Origin: Nepenthes gracilis
Lineage: Eukaryota > Streptophyta > Magnoliopsida > Caryophyllales > Nepenthaceae
Direction of reading: 5' to 3'
NCBI GenBank assembly: GCA_033239525.1
Contig: BSYO01000036.1
Coordinates: forward strand, 4,300,126-4,364,125
Length of the DNA stretch: 64,000 bases
Shown here piece after piece: positions 1 to 10,900 of this stretch. Position 1 is the stretch's first letter, and each line of letters begins with the position of its first letter. Under the pieces are notes generated by a model. The model had not been told where the DNA came from. It ran no database searches and saw nothing but the letters and a program-made list of their open reading frames with translations. The position numbers and the translations under genes were made by a program.

Positions 1-608
1 GCGTGTCTCACGAGCAATCCACATAGTCTTGGGCTCTGTCCGGCCAATCCATTTGATATGGAAGCGCTGAACTGCACCATCCTTGGGAGACATAAGCTAA
101 TCATCTAAAATAATATCAATTTTATCGTTGTGTGTCGGAAGGGTGGAGAGGTGTGTAGAAATAGGGGATATGCAATATGTGGTGCGTCGGATGGCACATC
201 AAAGGGATCAACTGATGGGTTAAAATCGAGAAAATTGTCAACATAGAAAGTAGTATCAAAAGGAGATAAAATATCAATAATATATGTAATTGACCCGAAC
301 CGCTGTAAAATCTTAAATGGACTAGTACTGCAAGTATGCAATATAGAAATGGGCCCATACAAATGCCGCTGTGGTATGATCCAAACCATAACAAAACCTC
401 CAATATAAAAGACAACATGGATTTTATGCACATCAGTGTGAAATTGACATGAGGTATGAGTTGTTTCCGAATATGTACTGATCTTAATGTGTAAGTCATA
501 AAGATGTGGTGCAAATATTTTGGCCATCATGGATGTACAAGCATGTTGGGACATCGGGATAAGGCCTAATGGTTTTGGAAATGCTCCAAGAACAATATCA
601 GCAAACAC
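1..608 (-). pseudogene. Chromovirus integrase C-terminus and chromodomain fragment
   Basis: The minus-strand reading shows the typical integrase tail. A FAxHLYDLHxKIS-like linker comes first, then GGFVMVWI (family: GDFVMVRIRP), then the GPF-type module as SPFKILQRFGSITYIID. After a frame change, bases 105 to 1 read as a chromodomain core, QRFHIKWIGRTEPKTMWI (family pattern: RFLVKWxGRxxxxxTWI). Chromodomains guide chromovirus integrase to chromatin marks. The catalytic D,D,E core is missing upstream and the domain is cut by the window edge. The family match is confident; exact ends are not. Confidence 0.75.
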
Positions 609-679
609 AATAGGCGCGATGATGGCTACACAATCATATGCTGTGAAACTAATAATATGTAATCATTTTCTTTCTACCA

Positions 680-1139
680 TAGCCTTTGTTCTAGTGAGAG
701 TCATCGATTTTGGGGTAAAGGATGGATGTGAATTTTCTTACATTTGTGAACAAAAGAACAGGAATTAGAATGACTTTTAATTGTGACATCCAAGTTGTAT
801 AACTAAGGGCACCCGAGAATGGCATGACCCACATCCATTGGTAGAACGTTACACCAAATGTGATCTTTTTACTCTGAAAATTGAATGGGTACAAGATAAC
901 GTTCTTTGACGGATATAGAAGATTTATCAATCCAAGAGACGCTGCATGGATTAGGGTGTGGGACCACTTTTAACCCTAAAGGAGAGAGTGTTAGCGGCGA
1001 TCACATTGATGCAACTACCGTTATCCATGATTACCTTGCAAGCTTTCTCATTCATTTTGATGTAAGTGTAAAAAATAGCGTGACGACGCCAGTTATCAGC
1101 CTCTTTGAATTGTGTCAAGGTGCATCGTACAATGCCCAA
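680..1139 (-). pseudogene. Chromovirus aspartic protease remnant
   Basis: Minus-strand reading from 1139 gives WRRHAIFYTYIKMNEKACKV followed by IMDNGSCINVI. This matches the plant chromovirus protease pattern RxxIFxTxxxxxxKVCxxIIDxGSCxNV, with the catalytic Asp in the DNGS motif. The second half, about 930-690 in another frame, reads VTFYQWMWVMPFSGALSYTTW (shown here only as a match to the VxPMDxCHxLLGRPWxxD segment) and a following VRKFTSILYPK tail. A frameshift lies between the halves and RT does not follow. The enzyme would have processed Gag-Pol in virus-like particles; this copy cannot make it. Confidence 0.7.
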
Positions 1140-1328
1140 AAATGGTGTATTGAGGAAGAAAGAATTGGAGTCTAGATGGGAGGAAGTAGGCTAAATGTAG
1201 CTCACAAATGTGTCAAGGTCATCATCATTCAGGTCATCAAACTCCTCTAATTTGGGTTCATAGACTTGTTCTTCTAGGGGTTCCTCATTTATTTTATTTT
1301 GTCCGTCAATTAATAAAGCTTTATTTAG

Positions 1329-2324
1329 ACATTTGGAAGAAATATGCCCAAAATCTTTATAGTTGAAACACTGTAACTGCGAATTTTTTTTCGTGGTTTC
1401 AACATCCTTTCCTCAAGCTTCCCTTGTAAGGATAATGGTGGAAGGAAGGGTTCTTAAGACAGACTTAGAATTGGTGGTAGGAGTGTGCACTATGGGTTGA
1501 CGGTGGGGTGTCCTGGTGACTAATTCAAAGTGTCGGACCAGATTATACGCATGGTCCAAAGTCAAAACTCCACGAAGGACAAGTTCTCTCTTAAGATCCT
1601 CATGTAGTCCTTGCCGGAACCTACTTAGCGTCATGGCCTTGTCTTCAATGATGTAACATCTCATTCGAAAATCATCAAATTGAGTCATATATTCAGTGAC
1701 GGACCGATTACCCTGTTGAAGGACATTCCATTGACCGAGTAAGTTGCTACAGTAGGAACGAGGTAAATACTTTTCTTGAAGGCGTCGTTTCATTTCTGCC
1801 CAACTTCAGAAAGGGGTGGCCTGACGTTTAAGAAGGAGGTTGTCAACACTTTTCCAATATAATTGAGCGTTTTCGGTCAACTTAAGGCTAGCGAATTGAA
1901 CTCTCCTATCTTGTGACACGTCATGCCATTCAAAGAAACGATTCATATCCCGGACCCATTGAGTGAAAACTCGAGGGTCCAAGCAACCATCAAAAGTAGG
2001 GGCATCTAGTTTGATATTTTTAAAAAGATGATCATTCGGATCCCACTCTTGATCAGAGTATTGGGGTCTGTGATTGCATCTATGAGGGGCTTGACTACCT
2101 TGTCTGTGTCGGTGAGCCTTGTTATGGGATGCGTCAGAGTTGTTAGCATCCAATGAGTGATGCCCTATTTTCAAAGTGGCAACTCGATTTGCGAGGTCTA
2201 AATTGGTTTGACGGGTCGTAGTCAGGTCAGTTTGAATGGCCATCATGTGGTCTTGCAATTGTTATTGGTAGGAAATTAATTGGGCTAATTGTTGACTCAA
2301 CATTTCAAATTGTTTAGAGTCCAT
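1329..2324 (-). pseudogene. Chromovirus gag with nucleocapsid zinc knuckle, two stops
   Basis: ATG at 2324-2322 opens a minus-strand frame, MDSKQFEMLSQQLAQLISYQ, then a stop at codon 21. The same frame continues past it through a retrotransposon-gag capsid region with LDAPTFDG, FFEWHDVSQDRRVQFASLKL and, after a second stop near 1806, KRRLQEKYLPRSY and YMTQFDDFRMRC. In the same frame a zinc knuckle lies at 1370-1329: CFNYKDFGHISSKC, a CX2CX4HX4C motif whose second Cys is Tyr (a TGT to TAT type change). The frame is otherwise unusually well kept for nearly 1 kb. Gag would form the particle shell and bind genomic RNA. Confidence 0.85.
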
Positions 2325-2741
2325 GATTAGGTCGGGGGTATTATGGAAAATAATTCGACCACTTCGCAAGTGTATACAATACCAATACAACTAATGGAGT
2401 TGAGATCAATAAACAATTGAGACAATCCAAGTCAATCAATTTTTTTTTTTTTTTTGGTGAGATTTTGTATGGTTTAGATTATGTAAACTAGTATTGCTAA
2501 TATATTAAAATTATAAAGTAGGAATCAATTACAATCATGGTGTGTCAAATGTAAGGTAGTGAGAGGACGTGAAAGAATTTATTTATTTATTTATTTGGCA
2601 ATAAAATGGCACACGTAGATAAAATTAAATACTTTAAAGATAAACAAAATATATTACTTAAAAAGAAAATGGAACAAACCATATCTGGAGATAATCTGAT
2701 CTACTTGTTGAGACTGCCTTGGAGATGATCTGTCCGTTTGT
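2325..2741. other. AT-rich DNA without a gene
   Basis: Holds a T run at about 2438-2455 and a TTTA repeat near 2577-2597. No exon, LTR end or primer site could be supported. Confidence 0.5.
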
Positions 2742-3110
2742 TTGAGATTGCCTCGTGATGGGGATCTACTACTGTCTGAATTTTATCGGCTGTATTTTTA
2801 TTTATTGTTTTTTTTCTCTCTCTCCTTTTTGTTTTCTCTATCTCTCTCTTTTCTCTCGCTACTGTTTTCATTGTTTTTTTTTTTTTTTTTTTTTTTTTTT
2901 TATTATATTATGCGTCTGTTGTTTTTGCTGTTTTCGTTACCCTCCTCGGCCTCAAAGCACAGACGCAGAGAGAAAGAGGAGAGGCAACGGCTGCGACAGC
3001 GATGGCGAAGAAGACGACAGTGACGACGATGACGACGACAAAGACGAACACAGACGAAGATGTAGATGAGGATGATGACGTGAAGACAACGAAGATGCAG
3101 GCGAAGAATC
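2742..3110. repeat. Pyrimidine tract followed by degenerate GAC/GAA triplet repeat
   Basis: Bases 2800-2905 are almost pure pyrimidine (TCTC blocks, then about 27 T). After a short mixed stretch, 2998-3100 is purine-rich and made of degenerate GAC, GAT and GAA triplets. Open frames across it code only for Phe/Ser or Asp/Arg runs and are composition artefacts. It may be part of an untranslated leader of an unrecognised element. Confidence 0.6.
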
Positions 3111-4572
3111 GGGTCAACTCGATTCGTGACTTTTCTCTCCTCGCTCTTTTTTTTTTTTTTTGAAGGATGGTGGAGGCTAGGGTTTTGGGTCAGTCTTGGC
3201 TCGAGCGTTTTGGTAGGTTTGTTTCAGTGATGATGGTGGAGTTGGGTCGCTGGGTGGTGGTCGGTTGGGGTTTTAGGGCACAGGGTGGTGATTGATAAGG
3301 GTTCAGGGTGAGTGGGCGATGCGGGTCTTGGAATGTTTGGATGATCGTTTGGGTGTGATTTGGCTTGGCGACGACCGGGGAGTTGGAGGTCATGGTGGTC
3401 ACCGGGGACGTGGAAGAGGGTTCCGGTGGGGACGGGTTCTGCCTCTAGTTGTTGCGGTGGCGCCGACTGCGAATGCTTTGTTGGCGTTGGCTGCTGCTTC
3501 GAATGGTGCTGCCTCCTTGGTTGAGGTAGGGATGCTGAGAAACGGGTCTCTACTTCTGTTCGTGCTTCTCTGTTTTTTTTCGGTGGCAGTGCTCCTCTTT
3601 CTCACTCTTTGTTTTTTCAAAACTGAACACCTTTTGTTTGTTTTTTATTTTTTTTTGTTTTTGTGTGGCCCAAAAATCAGAAAGCAGAAATAGAGGATAT
3701 GCCGCTTGTCGGAGGAAGAGGTGAACTGGATGTGATCGTGTGGGACGGTGGGATGGCGGAGTTGGTGATGCTGCTGGTTGCACGGGACGAACATAAGAGG
3801 CTGGACAATGGATGGTGGGGTGGTAACATTGTGGTGGGGATGAGGATGTTACTGGTGGGGATGATGTTGTTGCTGGTATGGTGGTGATGCTGCTGAAGGC
3901 AAAAAAAGGGCAGGACTTTATCTTTGATACTAATTTGATGTAGGGAGAGAGGAAAAGTAGAGAGAAGAGTAATGAGGGGTAGAGACAAGAACAAAGATTA
4001 GAGGGGCAGAGACAAGAAATAGATCAAACCAAGGGGAGAGGGGGAAAGTTCACGAATAGCCAGTTACATTCGATTTCTCAAAACATTTGTTCATTCATCA
4101 ATAATCAAAAAATTAGAGTATAGGATCTTTATAAAGAAAAATACTAGGCCTAAGATAATTTGGTAACAAATTATCTGTTACTAAAAATAAGAAATCACAA
4201 TGAAATAAAATTAAACTTGAAGAAATCACAATAAAATCAAATTAGAATCTTGTCTAATAAATAAAACAAATAAAAGCCAATAAAATTATAATATTTTCTA
4301 AAATTTCTTAGAATATTTGATGTGATGTTTACCTCAAATATGCTTCCACAGAAAGAAAAAAATGTGACGTACTCCTGCCCTAGTTTCAGAACAGATCGCA
4401 GTGCTGTATTCTGGTGGATCCCCTTTCTCTGGGCTAGGGTCTTGACTTACAATTGTTTTTGTGTAATCCTTAATTTAGTAGATTTCACCTGGCATATTTC
4501 ATGACTAAATTGTATGTCTTATAATTAAACTGCTTCCAGCTGCTCAAACTTTGCTTATCTGTGGTTAGACAG
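3111..4572. other. Non-coding stretch upstream of the first visible kinesin exon
   Basis: 3170-3900 is unusually rich in G and T on the plus strand (GGTGG, GTGATG runs) with short open frames on both strands that match nothing I know. 4080-4320 is AT-rich. I searched 4073-4572 for the preceding kinesin exon (the conserved DLAGSE / INKSL region of the motor) and found none. The region is either part of a long intron or the broken edge of the gene. Confidence 0.5.
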
Positions 4573-4915
4573 GTCATATCCAAGTTAACAGAAGGTAGGG
4601 CCACTCATATACCATTCAGGGACTCCAAACTTACAAGGCTTCTCCAATCTTCACTGAGTGGTCACGGCCGTGTTTCTGTATGTTCTGAAAACTGTCATCT
4701 AAATTAGCATAAACATGTGGACTATAACTGAATAAAATTGATCTGAAGTTTCAAATTTAAATTTTAATTTACTCATTCTTTAGACATTTTTGTTGTTTAA
4801 TTTACAGCTGATTTGCACTGTGACTCCCTCATCAAGTAATGCAGAAGAAACACATAACACTTTGAAGTTTGCGCATCGGGCAAAATGCATTGAAATCCAA
4901 GCAGCACAAAACAAG
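4573..4915 (+). CDS. Kinesin exons 1-2 of those visible: end of motor domain
   Basis: Exon 4573-4677 (35 codons) follows TTAGACAG and reads VISKLTEG, THIPFRDSKLTRLLQSSLSG, HGRVS; intron 4678-4807; exon 4808-4915 (36 codons) reads LICTVTPSSSNAEETHNTLK then FAHRAKCIEIQAAQNK. These are loop 12, helix 5 and helix 6 of the kinesin motor, the microtubule-binding face and the docking end next to the neck. The P-loop, switch I and switch II are in earlier exons not present here. Residues are conserved with no sign of decay. Confidence 0.92.
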
Positions 4916-7900
4916 GTAAATTCTACCTCCATCTATAGTTGCCAAACAATCTCTGTTGCAGTGACTGAAAGGATCCTCCTGAATCCACAGATAATTGATG
5001 AGAAGTCGCTTATAAAGAAGTACCAAAATGAAATTCGTATGCTAAAGGAAGAGCTGGAACAACTGAAGAAGGGTATTGTTATGGTACCTCACCTGAGAGA
5101 TACTGGAGAAGAAGATATTTTTCTCCTAAAACAAAAGGTAACCGTTTCTTGGTTTTATGCTCTGGAAATTTTATTATTTCCTTGTTTTTCATCTGAACAA
5201 TTTTGATATATGTTTGACTTCTCATTTTATGAACTGAAAGTAACTCTGAGGTTGGTGGGTAAGCCCTTGAACTTCCTGAAGTTTCAGATGTGTCATCTGA
5301 TGTATAACAGAGTGCACCTTTCACAGCAATAATTGATCTATATGAAGTCATCTAAAAAGTATAGTAAATTTTAAACTTTTCACTGTACGACAGCTGATTT
5401 GTAGTTTTCATTTTTCTCTACTGTATTATATGTGTGTGTGTCAGTTGGATAATGTTGGTTCTTTCTCTCAGTACAGGTCCTCTAATGTTCCTAATTGAAA
5501 ATCTTCTGAAAGGGGTGTAGCTTCTTTGTGAAGAGGGATTTTATTCTTCATATGACAGTTTTTGACGGTCCACACCTATTTAACTTCTCCAGAGTTTGTG
5601 ATGAAATGGAACTTTTATACTATGTTCAGATCTGGCTGGAAATGCTAAGATTTATATTGATATGTTTTAACCTGGGACATGTAAATGATGCTAAAAGATT
5701 ACAAAGAATAAAAGGATCGTTTGTGAATCATGGGTATTAAAGCTGTTATATATAGAGGAACTTACTGGTCCTCTTTAAGTTCATGTTTTGAAATTTTCTT
5801 GAATATGGGATTTTGTGGGGTGGGATTTTATGGTTCCCTGATGATATCTTTTCCCTTTTACAAAGAGTTGACCATTATGCTTTATTATTCCGGTATACTT
5901 TAATTTGATATACCCACTGGGAAATCCTTGGATTATATATAAAATTCCTTAAAGTTGTGTTTGGTTTAAGAAAGTATGAAGGAAAGGGGGCAAAAGTACA
6001 AGAAAACTATTTTATCGTGTTTGGATTACATGTAATGTTTAAGGGGAAAAAATATAAGTGGAAAATATGTACTAAAACAATGAAATTTTTGGAAAATGAT
6101 TTTCCTTTTAAAAACCAGTGAAACGTAAAAGAAAAAGAAAGGAAAATAAAACAGGTCACATTTTCTTAGAAACGCCGCCTTTTTAACTACAACTACCTTC
6201 TGTTCCAGTAGTTGTATGTTATTATCTTTCTTTTCCATGTGATTTTCCATCAATAACCAAACAAGAGAAAGAAAATACTTTATTTTCATTTTTTTCCTTA
6301 TATATATAGTTTCTTATTATTTTTATTTGCTTCATACTTTCTTAAAACTAAACGGACCTTAAGAGATTAACGTTCACTTATAGTACTTTTTGGAAATTCT
6401 TGGATTATTTTCTTCCTTTGCTAGTTACATTCTCTTTGTGCTGACTTTGTTCTCGCAGTATGTATTATATGCCCTATTTTATTGGCATTTAGCCATAATT
6501 TGCTTGGAGAGATGGCCACTTGCTAATACAAAAAATGCCTGCAACTGGAAGCAACTGTACGTTATCCATGTTCTCAATTGGTATTGATTATTAGATGGAA
6601 TTTGTTACATACTTTTGGGGGGATCAAGGGTTTGTGATGTGCTATTCACTTGTCTAGTTCAATCTTTACCAACTCTCCTTTCCCATCTTACCTGCCCAAA
6701 CAAAAGAGACTTGTTACCTGTTTTAGCTGATGGTGAACCTAAGGACTTTGTTTCCTTGAGTAGTGACTTGTGAGCGATACTCCTGTCATTTACTAATGTG
6801 ATTATTCTCTTGAATCTATTCTCAGAAGTTGGAACTCTTATTGTTTGTTTGGATCTAAGGAAGTTTGAAGGAAATAAAATTAATGAGGAATAAATGAAAA
6901 TGAAAGATAATGAAGGGAACATCGTGAATCTTTTAATAATATTTTTCATCATATTTTTTCTTATAATTTTTCATGCAATCTAAATATGTAAAAGTATTTT
7001 TCTTCAATTTTCTTTAAATTTAATCCTTAAAGATTGCAGTAAATTTGTTCTTATTTGTCAGTGGTAGTGACTATGAAGAAAATAATTCCATCTAATTGCT
7101 TTGTGGTGTTTGGTGTCTGAAGCTAGAAGATGGTCAGGTTAAGTTGCAATCAAGATTGGAACAAGAAGAAGAAGATAAGGCTGCTCTTTTATCTAGAATT
7201 CAGCGCCTGACCAAATTAATTTTGGTCTCCTCAAAAGCTTCAAAATCATCGAGATTCCCACACCATCCGGGTCCACGGAGAAGGCATTCCTTTGGAGAAG
7301 AAGAGGTAAATCATATTCATATGGAAAACTCTTAATTGCTTGTTTTTGTTTAGTTATTTACTGATACATTAGACAATTTCACTTTCTTATATGTTTACTT
7401 TTTATTTATTTTGCATGAAGTCTGACTCTTTTTTTTTTTTTTTTTTGATGAAATGTGCAGCTTGCATATCTTCCATACAAACGGCGGGACTTGATCTTGG
7501 ATGAAGAGAACGTCGAGTTGTATATTTCACATGAAGGGAATGCTGATACTCTGGATGATACCTTGAAGGAGGAAAAGAAGTCTCGTAAAAATGGACTTCT
7601 TGGCTGGTTAAAAATTCGGGTATGTATTTGTGTGAGCTAATATCATGCATTCACAGGCAACTTTTAGACGGCCAAGCATAAAAGATTGAAGCATCAAATG
7701 AAATTGCACTTGCGATCACGATGGTGGTTGTGGTGTTATGGAGGCAGGGCCAAGGAGACATCATTACTTAACATCTTGCAGCCACGATCGCTTGCTTCTT
7801 TTGATAAACTATTATTCTTAGGCTTGTAATGGTTTGACTCAAAAGCCATAACACAAAATTTGAGGGCTTTTAATGATTTTCTACATAGTGAAAATTGAAC

Positions 7901-10900
7901 AATATAGTTTCTGTCAATTGCAACCTGAAAAAAATTCCATTTTGGAAGGGACTCATGCTAACATCATTAGTGATATGGTCAAATACATTTTGCAAACCAG
8001 ACGTGAATCATGAAGCAGTTGAATGGCTCTATTGCTGTTTTAATGGCTAATGCTTTTAGGCAATGCCATGCCAGTTGATTTGGGCAATTTTCAGAGTCTG
8101 AATAACGTGTTGGCAACATAGCATTTCGAAGTCTCAAAATCAAATTTGCATTGGCTTATGTTTTCTTCCCTGCATTGAAGTTTGCAACAGTAGGTATACC
8201 ATTCTACTATAGTAGATTCAAAGATATGGATGCATAAGTCCTCAATGGATAACTTGTACAAATATGTCCAAATGGTAACAATTGATAAAAATATCAGTAT
8301 CATTATCAGTGGTTGCGATATTGGTATCGAAATTGTCAGATAATATGTATTTGTATCGGATATATCTAAAAAAAATTTTAAAAATTATAGGCTGATAATA
8401 AAATATCGGTTGTTTTATTGTGATGTATGGTCAATACTATAGCACATTAGTATCGGCATTAGGGTTTTTGATATTGATATATATCTGCCAATATTTTTAT
8501 CTATTACTTGCTAGTTGATGTAGGCAACATGTACTTAGACACGGGCACAAAAGGGGAGGGGATAGTATGCATTTAATTCAATGACAAGCAAACAGACCTT
8601 ATACGCAAAAGTAAAAGAGAGGGCTTTTGAGATCCATAGAATCACCTTGTTTCCATATTGAAGTGGCAAAATTTCCTCTGTAATCCTATTAAACATTCCA
8701 TATATTTAAAAACCTACAGATTCTTGCATTTTCCTATACCTTTGACTCACTTTTCCGCTTTTATTCTCTTGCATTTTCACTTTTGATTTTTTCGAACTGA
8801 TCAACCTTTGTGAAGAATTGTTGATAATTAACAGGGAGTTGAATAACTGGGAAAATATATGAAGGTGCACAAACTAATCATAAATGACTAAGATCCCCAG
8901 AGTTCATAGAAACATTTTCTCTCTGAATCCTGCTAGTTTTCTTATGCATGTATGGTGTTTTCCTTCTTGGCCAGAAGAAAGATGGTGGCTTTGGGACCAT
9001 GACAAGCTTCAGTGATAAGTCAAATGGAGTGAAATCAAATAGTACACCTTCAACTCCACAAGCCGATATCAAGTTTCCTACTGAATCAAGATTTCCTCGG
9101 CCCCTGGTTACGAAAGCCACTCCTTCCACGGAGCTTTTGCCTGACGCTGGACAGCATAGGGTAGTTCTTGAGGATAGCTTCTCTGGGAAGGAGACATCTC
9201 TGGTATGTGACTGAGTTCATTTACCTGTGAATCTTTCTTAAGTTAGTGGGATCTAAAGTTCTATCCTCTTTAAATTGTGCATCAGCTCTTGGACTAAGTT
9301 ATGATAGGTGGAGATTTACTTAAATTAAAATAGCTAAATGGGATTAGATTGTACATCACTCTTGGATGATATTGCTTTAGGTTGAGAAAAAATTATGATT
9401 AATGATGCCATGGATATTCATGCCCAGTACAAATGTAAATGTCAACGAGTCATGACTTTGTTGGGTTGGGTGGTGTAAACTATTTTTCTTTGAAAAATAA
9501 TTCCCACTGGAGAAGGTTTTTATGGGAAAATATTTTCCATTGGATATATATCTTTTCTTTTGTTTGTTTCACATTTCTGAAATTTATTTTAATTTTTCAT
9601 GCGGTTTTGAAATAGAAGTAAAAATAATCTTTTTTACATCTCCCAACTGAGAAAAAAATGCAGGAGGACTTTTTTAGATTTATTTACGGTCATATATATT
9701 TTTTCTGATCAAGTAAGCAGCTTTGTTATTTCATTGACCATGTAAAACGATACGCACAGCTACCCCAGCTATCTCCTAGTGGGGTTCAAACCCAACATCA
9801 AAATTTTCCCTGGACATGTCCAGTGGGACAATTGGGATTTATTAATAACAATGTAGTAAATATTATCATCTTTAATTTTTATATTGTAAAAGCATATTTA
9901 GTATATTTGGAGGATCAAGTTTAATATGTTGTTCAAAAATATAACTGTTTGTACATTACGACAGGAAAATGACTTTTCATCATTCTAAGGGGAAGTCATT
10001 TATCTTTGTATTTTTTGACTCACCAAATGGACCCTTACTTGTATTCTTCTTGGTATTTTGCTAAAGCCTACATTGAGTTTGGTCAGGTGAATCATAAGTG
10101 GGAAGATAGCCGGTGTTGTGCCAAACGAGAGCTGTTATGGTTCTCCCAATGGGTAGGCTCTCACATCCACCTAATGACAAAATTAAAAATTTGAAAATAA
10201 AGGGTAAAAATTACATCAAGTGATTTAAATAGCTATTATCCACAATTCATTTTCTAACTTTAATCTTGGCTCTTAGTTGGATGTAGGAGTCTTCCTACTA
10301 GGAGGACAATAACAGCATTTGTGTCAAATGGCTTAATATTTTCAACCTAGGTTGCATCCTGGTGGTGCTTATCCATAATGACATTATTTCATTACCTGCT
10401 GAAAAAAAAAGATCTAGGGTCTTTTTTTCTCTTATTTTTCTAACCTTTTCCTTTTTTAAATTTCTGGTGGGAGTTGGGGATTGAAGATTGCACTAGCCAT
10501 ATTCCCCTCTCTCTCAACTCGACATAAGAGAGGGAACAATCAGCATTCAGTGCAGTTTTTTTGTGTGTTTGTATATTGTACCAAATATATGTGAAAGGGA
10601 TGGTTTCCTCTCTCACTCAATCCAACATAAGAGAGGGAACAATCAGCATTCAGTGCAGTTTTCATGTGTGTTTGTATATTGTACCAAATATATGTGAAAG
10701 GGATGGTTTCCCATCTTATTCCCTTCTCTTCCATCTATGCTAAACAAAGCCTTATGAAGTAGTGATCAATTATCTTTGTTGTTTTTCCTTTTCCTTTACC
10801 CCTCAAAAAATCAGTTTGTTTTCTATTATCATCATCAAGAGTCACACCTCAACACAAGTAGCATTGGAAGCATGGAATGGATTATTAGTTGATATTGCAA

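Larger units (their letters stand above)
1..2324 (-). mobile_element. Decayed Ty3/gypsy chromovirus, internal part only
   Basis: Read on the minus strand, gag (2324 to about 1200), protease (about 1139 to 680), integrase C-terminus (608 to about 200) and a chromodomain (about 105 to 1) follow in the order expected of a plant chromovirus. Reverse transcriptase, RNase H and the integrase core are absent: only about 80 bases separate the protease tail from the integrase C-terminus, so roughly 2.5 kb of pol was deleted. Stop codons and frameshifts lie in every part. No LTR is visible upstream of gag (2325-2740), and the downstream side runs off the window. It lies upstream of the first kinesin exon seen, in opposite orientation, and may sit inside a kinesin intron. 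Confidence 0.85.

Noticed and set aside
3292..3693. 133-codon plus-strand open frame
   Set aside because: Gly/Val/Leu/Phe-rich translation of GT-rich DNA that overlaps equally long minus-strand frames. No domain, splice context or family match.
4322..4504. Possible extra kinesin exon upstream
   Set aside because: The 60-codon frame has no kinesin motor motif and no join in phase with the exon at 4573.
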